Shown piece after piece: positions 60,295 to 64,000 of a stretch of DNA of 64,000 nucleotides. This stretch comes from Emticicia sp. 21SJ11W-3. Lineage in GTDB: Bacteria; Bacteroidota; Bacteroidia; Cytophagales; Spirosomataceae. Position 1 is the first letter of the stretch; the number at the start of each line of letters is the position of its first letter. The notes under the pieces were generated by a model. It made no database searches. It saw only the letters and a list, made by a program, of their open reading frames with translations, and was not told the DNA's origin. The stretch spans positions 2,728,001 to 2,792,000 of the forward strand of contig NZ_CP092074.1 of the NCBI RefSeq assembly GCF_024138715.1. Direction: 5' to 3'. The position numbers and the translations under genes are program-made.

Positions 60295-60894
60295 CTATTC
60301 TTTCGTTTCAGAATCGGTAATTAACTGAAATTTGTTAATATCGTTCTTACCAAGTTCTGTAAACAATTTTTTGATTGCAGGATACTGCGTTTTCACGTCG
60401 CCACGAACAGCCAGTTTCGCTTTCTTGTTGATGTCTGACAAATAGGTTTTCACCCAGTCAACCAACTCACTTTTTGTACTGTCGTTTGGAATACCTGCAA
60501 TTTTTACCTGACCTTTCTGTGCGTCCGGAAGTGCAAGATATTGTTTTAATGAAGTGATTGAAACACCGGTTTCAGATAACTTTGTAAAACTAGCCTGCTC
60601 AGATTCCGAAAGGCCGGCGCTATACTTCTCATTCATTTTCTGAATAAGCGCGTATCTGTCAACCGGATTGGTAACGCCAAAATAATATTTGCCGTCTTTA
60701 TCAATGGTAATCGTAGCCATATCCTTGTCCTCAATTTTAATTTCTGACACTGATGAAGGCGTATCTACTGTTACAGACTCCTGACTTTTGAACTGGGTAG
60801 TCATGATGAAGAATGTAAGGAGTAGGAACGCAACGTCACACATCGCAGTCATATCCATTGATGGACTTTTTCTGGCTGGTTTCGGTGCTGCCAT
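60295..60894 (-). CDS. exbD: ExbD/TolR family protein (first copy)
   Basis: The 199-residue paralogue has the span SPSMDMTAMCDVAFLLLTFF with the motor Asp in MCDVA, and a longer periplasmic domain with several lysines. It follows exbB with 54 bases between. Two different ExbD proteins in tandem are common in Bacteroidota. Confidence 0.92.
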   Translation of the reverse strand: MAAPKPARKSPSMDMTAMCDVAFLLLTFFIMTTQFKSQESVTVDTPSSVSEIKIEDKDMATITIDKDGKYYFGVTNPVDRYALIQKMNEKYSAGLSESEQASFTKLSETGVSITSLKQYLALPDAQKGQVKIAGIPNDSTKSELVDWVKTYLSDINKKAKLAVRGDVKTQYPAIKKLFTELGKNDINKFQLITDSETKE

Positions 60895-60948
60895 AGCTTT
60901 TGTTTAAAAATTTAAAAGTTTAAACTACTGTTAACTTTACTGCTTTTC

Positions 60949-61776
60949 TTAGTGGTGAGCAGCGAAGTTTTGCTGAAGGCTCATTCCGATTTCGTCAATC
61001 TTGTAAGTAAGCGTATCTATTTTTGAGGTAAATAAGTTATACATGATGATTGAGATCGCTGATGTACCGATACCCAAGGCTGTGTTAATCAAGGCCTCAG
61101 CAATACCAGTTGCAAGAGCAGATGCATCAGGGGCACCACCACCAGAACCAAGAGCAAAGAATGAACGGATCATACCGATTACAGTTCCTAATAGGGCTAC
61201 AAGGGTTGAAACTGATGCTAGTGTTGAAAGAATAGTAAGGTTTTTCTCTAACATTGGAAGCTCAAGTGTTGTGGCTTCTTCAACTTCTTTTTGAAGTGCA
61301 ACCAATTTCTGATCTTTCAATAATGAAGTATCAGCGGCCAATTGGTTATACTTTTGTAGAGCGGTTTTAGTAACGTTACCTACTGAACCTTTTTGTTTGT
61401 CACACTCTTTGATAGCTTCTGCAATGTTGTTTGAGTCTACTAACGAACGTACTTTACGAACGAAGGCGTCCAAATCACCTGTACCAGAAGCTTTGTTGAT
61501 TGTAATGAAACGCTCAATAGAGAATACCAATACTGAAAGCATGAAAGTTAACAGGATAGGTACGATGATACCTCCTGAATAAACTATACCCATAGCAGTA
61601 ATTGGTTTGTGTTTAGTTTCAGGATCTGAGAAGTTGGCTGAGTCACCTAGGATGAAATACCACAAACAAAAACCGATAACTAATAAAATTGGGATAACGA
61701 ACGCTGGATTTAATCCACCACTTGAAGACTTAGGGGCTGCTGGTTTTGCTGCTGGGGCTGTAGTCTTTTTTTCCAT
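60949..61776 (-). CDS. exbB: MotA/TolQ/ExbB proton channel
   Basis: Inner-membrane subunit that uses the proton gradient to drive TonB. The 275-residue protein has three spans (about 25-45, 75-100, 185-245) and the family block LALLGTVIGMIRSFFALGS-like (VSTLVALLGTVIGMIRSFF) followed by GIAEALINTALGIGTSAIS. It opens the operon, with a Pro/Ala/Lys-rich lead (1-17). Confidence 0.94.
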   Translation of the reverse strand: MEKKTTAPAAKPAAPKSSSGGLNPAFVIPILLVIGFCLWYFILGDSANFSDPETKHKPITAMGIVYSGGIIVPILLTFMLSVLVFSIERFITINKASGTGDLDAFVRKVRSLVDSNNIAEAIKECDKQKGSVGNVTKTALQKYNQLAADTSLLKDQKLVALQKEVEEATTLELPMLEKNLTILSTLASVSTLVALLGTVIGMIRSFFALGSGGGAPDASALATGIAEALINTALGIGTSAISIIMYNLFTSKIDTLTYKIDEIGMSLQQNFAAHH

Positions 61777-62148
61777 TAGCTTTGAAATTTTTAGGGTTTT
61801 AAAAAATGATACAATGAATTTTTTGGTAAATAAAAGTTAAAATTTTAAAACAAAGAATATTAATAATAGAAAATTTTGTAAAAACCTGCTAAATATTCTT
61901 TTTCAATCGTGGGACAAGTTTAAGCAAAATCGGTGAAACAAAAAATATCAAACCTTATAAATTTTTATCATCAGAATATACTTTTGCATTTTTTAAAGAT
62001 TGATTATATCTATTTTCCGTATGGGCTAAAAACATAACTTTTTCATTATCAGATAGTTAAATATTATGCTTCCTGCCATATAACTAAAACTTTCGTTCTC
62101 GATTTTTTTTCACAGAAAAATACTATTTTTTTAAAAAAAACTGGCCGG
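61777..62148. other. 372-base AT-rich intergenic region
   Basis: Between the M28 peptidase gene and exbB. No coding frame or strong hairpin was seen. It must hold the exbB operon promoter on the minus strand, but no clear TAnnTTTG copy is present on that strand. A TACTTTTG at 61979-61986 faces the plus strand and has no gene downstream. Confidence 0.4.
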
Positions 62149-63765
62149 TCAGGGCTTATTACTGTCAACTTTCAGTCTTTCGTCACGATTCGCCACACCC
62201 CATGCTGTATGAAATACCAGTTCTGTAATCTGCCTGTATTTAGGAAAAAGGATTTTTTCTACGTCGTCACCCGGGCGATGATAGTCTGCATGCACCCCTG
62301 TAAAGTAGAAAGCAACGGGTATCTTATGCTTGGCGAAGTTGTAATGATCTGAACGATAATAAAATCTGTTTGGGTCTTTGGGATCGTTGTATGTATAATC
62401 TAACTGAAATTTAACCGAATTATTGTTGGCCTCTTCACTTATTTGATGTAATTCTGATGATAATTTATCAGAGCCGATGATATACACATAGTCTTCACGC
62501 GGGGCGTGTTCTTTGTCTATCCGGCCAATCATGTCAATGTTCAGGTCACACACGGTATTAGCCAGCGGAATTACCGGGTCTTTGTCGGCATAGTACTGCG
62601 ACCCCAACAGGCCCTTTTCTTCGCCGGTTACTGTCATAAACAAAATACTGCGGCGAGGCCCGAAGCCGTCTTTTTTTGCCTGGCTGAATGCCCTGGCCAG
62701 TTCAAGAACTGCACAGGTGCCTGAGCCGTCGTCATCGGCGCCGTTATGTATCTGCCCGCCCTGAATACCCACGTGGTCGTAATGTGCGGTTACCAGCACC
62801 ACTTCATCTTTTTTGTCGGTTCCTTCCAGAAAGCCCATTACGTTCATGGTTTCAACGGGTACTTCTCCCCTTTCGGCTTTTACCGATACCTTCGATTCCT
62901 TCACTGAACCCGCACTGCTAACGCCACTGGTTACTATTTTATTAACCAGTTTATCAAATTTTTTAGGCTTGATATCAAGCATTTCGGCAGCCATGGCTTT
63001 TGAAATATAAAAAACCGGGTTTGTGGTCGGCTGTTCGGGCGTTGTAGCCTGGCTGATGCTCATGCGGTTGAAACGCGACAACACCACACGTCTTTCGGCT
63101 GCCAGACTTTTGAATCCGGTCTCGTCTGAGGCTGACACCACAAAAAGCATTCTGGCACCTTTGCCGGCCGCCAGTGAGGTTTTTCTGGTGAAGCCGGCTT
63201 TGTCATCCCACTCCGACTTCTCTCCGTCTTTTGTTACATAGCTTTTGCCGGCGGCATCTTTGGGTTCGCCTTCCAGAATTACGACAGCTTTATTTTTTAC
63301 GTCTATATTTTTGTAGTCGCTGTAATTACCGGCCTCTACACCATAGCCTGCAAAAACCACCTGCACCGATTCTTCCTGCGGTATGCTGGTAAGGCCATTG
63401 GGGTAATAATCTTTAAAAAATTCTTTCTTTTTGTTGCCTATTTTGATGTAGGCGTCTTTCCAGCCCTTTTTGTATAGATTAAAATGCTGAAAATAGCCTT
63501 TGCCGCCTTTGCCGTCAGATGCTACAGGTTGCAGGCCGAGGTCTGCAAAGCGTTTGGCAATGTAATCGGCGGCTTTTTTTTGTCCTTCCGAGCCGGTATC
63601 GCGGCCTTCCAGTTCATCAGAAGCAATGTAGGTCAGGTCTTTTTTCAGGTTGTCGGCAGAAATAGTAGCTGCGTAGATTTTTGCTTTGTCGAGGGTGTTT
63701 GGGTTTTGTGCATATAAAAATGAGCACGAACTAAAGAGAAAAACTGCTAAGATGTTTTTTTTCAT
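62149..63765 (-). CDS. Secreted M28 family aminopeptidase
   Basis: A 538-residue exported metallopeptidase. Signal peptide 1-19 (ATG at 63765; an earlier start adds MYYR). A PA domain (about 100-260: VVFAGYGVEAGNYSDYKNIDV) precedes the M28 zinc core with ligands in TAHYDHVG (His), GADDDGSGTCAV (Asp), TGEEKGLLG (Glu), LNIDMIGR (Asp) and SDHYNF (His). It probably trims N-terminal residues of periplasmic or external peptides; not linked to a neighbour operon. Confidence 0.92.
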   Translation of the reverse strand: MKKNILAVFLFSSCSFLYAQNPNTLDKAKIYAATISADNLKKDLTYIASDELEGRDTGSEGQKKAADYIAKRFADLGLQPVASDGKGGKGYFQHFNLYKKGWKDAYIKIGNKKKEFFKDYYPNGLTSIPQEESVQVVFAGYGVEAGNYSDYKNIDVKNKAVVILEGEPKDAAGKSYVTKDGEKSEWDDKAGFTRKTSLAAGKGARMLFVVSASDETGFKSLAAERRVVLSRFNRMSISQATTPEQPTTNPVFYISKAMAAEMLDIKPKKFDKLVNKIVTSGVSSAGSVKESKVSVKAERGEVPVETMNVMGFLEGTDKKDEVVLVTAHYDHVGIQGGQIHNGADDDGSGTCAVLELARAFSQAKKDGFGPRRSILFMTVTGEEKGLLGSQYYADKDPVIPLANTVCDLNIDMIGRIDKEHAPREDYVYIIGSDKLSSELHQISEEANNNSVKFQLDYTYNDPKDPNRFYYRSDHYNFAKHKIPVAFYFTGVHADYHRPGDDVEKILFPKYRQITELVFHTAWGVANRDERLKVDSNKP

Positions 63766-63912
63766 ACGGTAATACAAGTTTGTTGTTTATTCTTTTGTAA
63801 AAATACGAGATATTTGCGGAGATAGCAGAATTATGAATTATTTTGTTGCAAAAACACCACCCGTTAGGGATAACATACCTGTAGTTGCTTATGTTAGTTA
63901 AATTGTTTTCTA

Positions 63913-63958
63913 AGTCCTGTAGGGACGATATATTTAAATATACCGTCTCTATAAGACT
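63913..63958. repeat. 46-bp imperfect palindrome
   Basis: The sequence begins AGTCCTGTAGGGACG and its reverse complement begins AGTCTTATAGAGACG; all differences along the 46 bases are transitions, so either strand folds with wobble or A-C pairs. It lies in the gap from 63766 to the window end, with no gene. Such TGTAGGGACG palindromes look like a REP-type family. Confidence 0.5.
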
Positions 63959-64000
63959 CAAAAAGCATCAACATGGTTAAAGTTTCTACTGATATTTCGT

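Noticed and set aside
61979-62140. Possible plus-strand noncoding RNA starting from TACTTTTG at 61979
   Set aside because: Only a -7-like box; no -33 element, no clear terminator and no structure could be seen, and AT-rich DNA yields such boxes by chance.
63731-63961. 76-codon minus-strand frame at the window end
   Set aside because: Overlaps the M28 start region and the palindrome, with composition of noncoding DNA.
1-64000. CRISPR arrays, tRNA or rRNA genes, prophage
   Set aside because: No regularly spaced direct repeats, no cloverleaf or T-loop motif in spacers, no rRNA blocks and no phage structural genes were seen.

Overview
This window reads as chromosomal DNA of a free-living member of the Bacteroidota, most probably order Cytophagales; genus cannot be decided from the sequence alone. 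The evidence is mutually consistent. There is a short-NuoG type complex I operon, FecR/ECF sigma pairs with a Bacteroidota-type FecR C-terminal domain, type IX secretion (T9SS) tails, a DAHP synthase-chorismate mutase fusion, a tandem ExbD-ExbD-TonB cluster, and repeated use of the Bacteroidota -7 promoter box TAnnTTTG. No tRNA, rRNA, CRISPR array or prophage was seen.

Layout. 1-6.5 kb (minus): end of a surface-sugar locus (glycosyltransferase, DegT aminotransferase), an AddB-like nuclease and a photolyase. 6.5-22.5 kb: mostly plus-strand housekeeping and envelope genes (NamZ-type muramidase, META lipoprotein, purK-purE, LysM protein, DAHPS-CM, methyltransferase, hemW, Na+/H+ antiporter, SGNH hydrolase), with lspA and proline dehydrogenase on minus. 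22.5-27.1 kb: an ECF sigma / FecR / STN-domain surface-repeat protein operon with a divergent GIN-domain lipoprotein. 27-34 kb: VOC protein, rplS, dapF, DinB, a threonine-dehydratase-like enzyme, adenine deaminase and a small membrane protein. 34-37.4 kb: PadR regulator plus FtsX-type permease. 37.5-39.3 kb: intact IS1182-family element. 39.3-39.8 kb: a nuoJ 3' fragment and a REP-like repeat. 39.8-48.2 kb (minus): nuoABCDEFGHIJ without nuoKLMN. 48.5-53.6 kb (minus): two paralogous secreted T9SS esterase-like proteins. 53.7-61.8 kb (minus): obgE, adk, TPR protein, phosphate-binding-like lipoprotein, small membrane protein, tonB, exbD, exbD, exbB. 62.1-63.8 kb (minus): M28 peptidase.

The most interesting signal is regulatory. 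The sigma operon, the divergent GIN lipoprotein gene and the STN surface-protein gene each have an upstream element of the form GGGG(TAA)-N12-TGTCAT with an identical 26-bp span, which looks like the cognate ECF promoter of this locus. In front of the surface protein the upstream half is a run of eight G on the coding strand, the kind of tract that can slip. The locus looks like a self-contained surface-signalling system: sigma factor, anti-sigma, and an STN receiver fused to a repeat/beta-barrel protein rather than to a TonB-dependent receptor. The second notable signal is at 39.3-39.9 kb. A copy of the last 28 codons of nuoJ and its terminator lies beside the IS1182 end; it differs from the real gene only at synonymous sites, and the terminator carries a compensatory base-pair change. 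That points to recombination with a diverged relative or an old duplicate rather than a recent local duplication.
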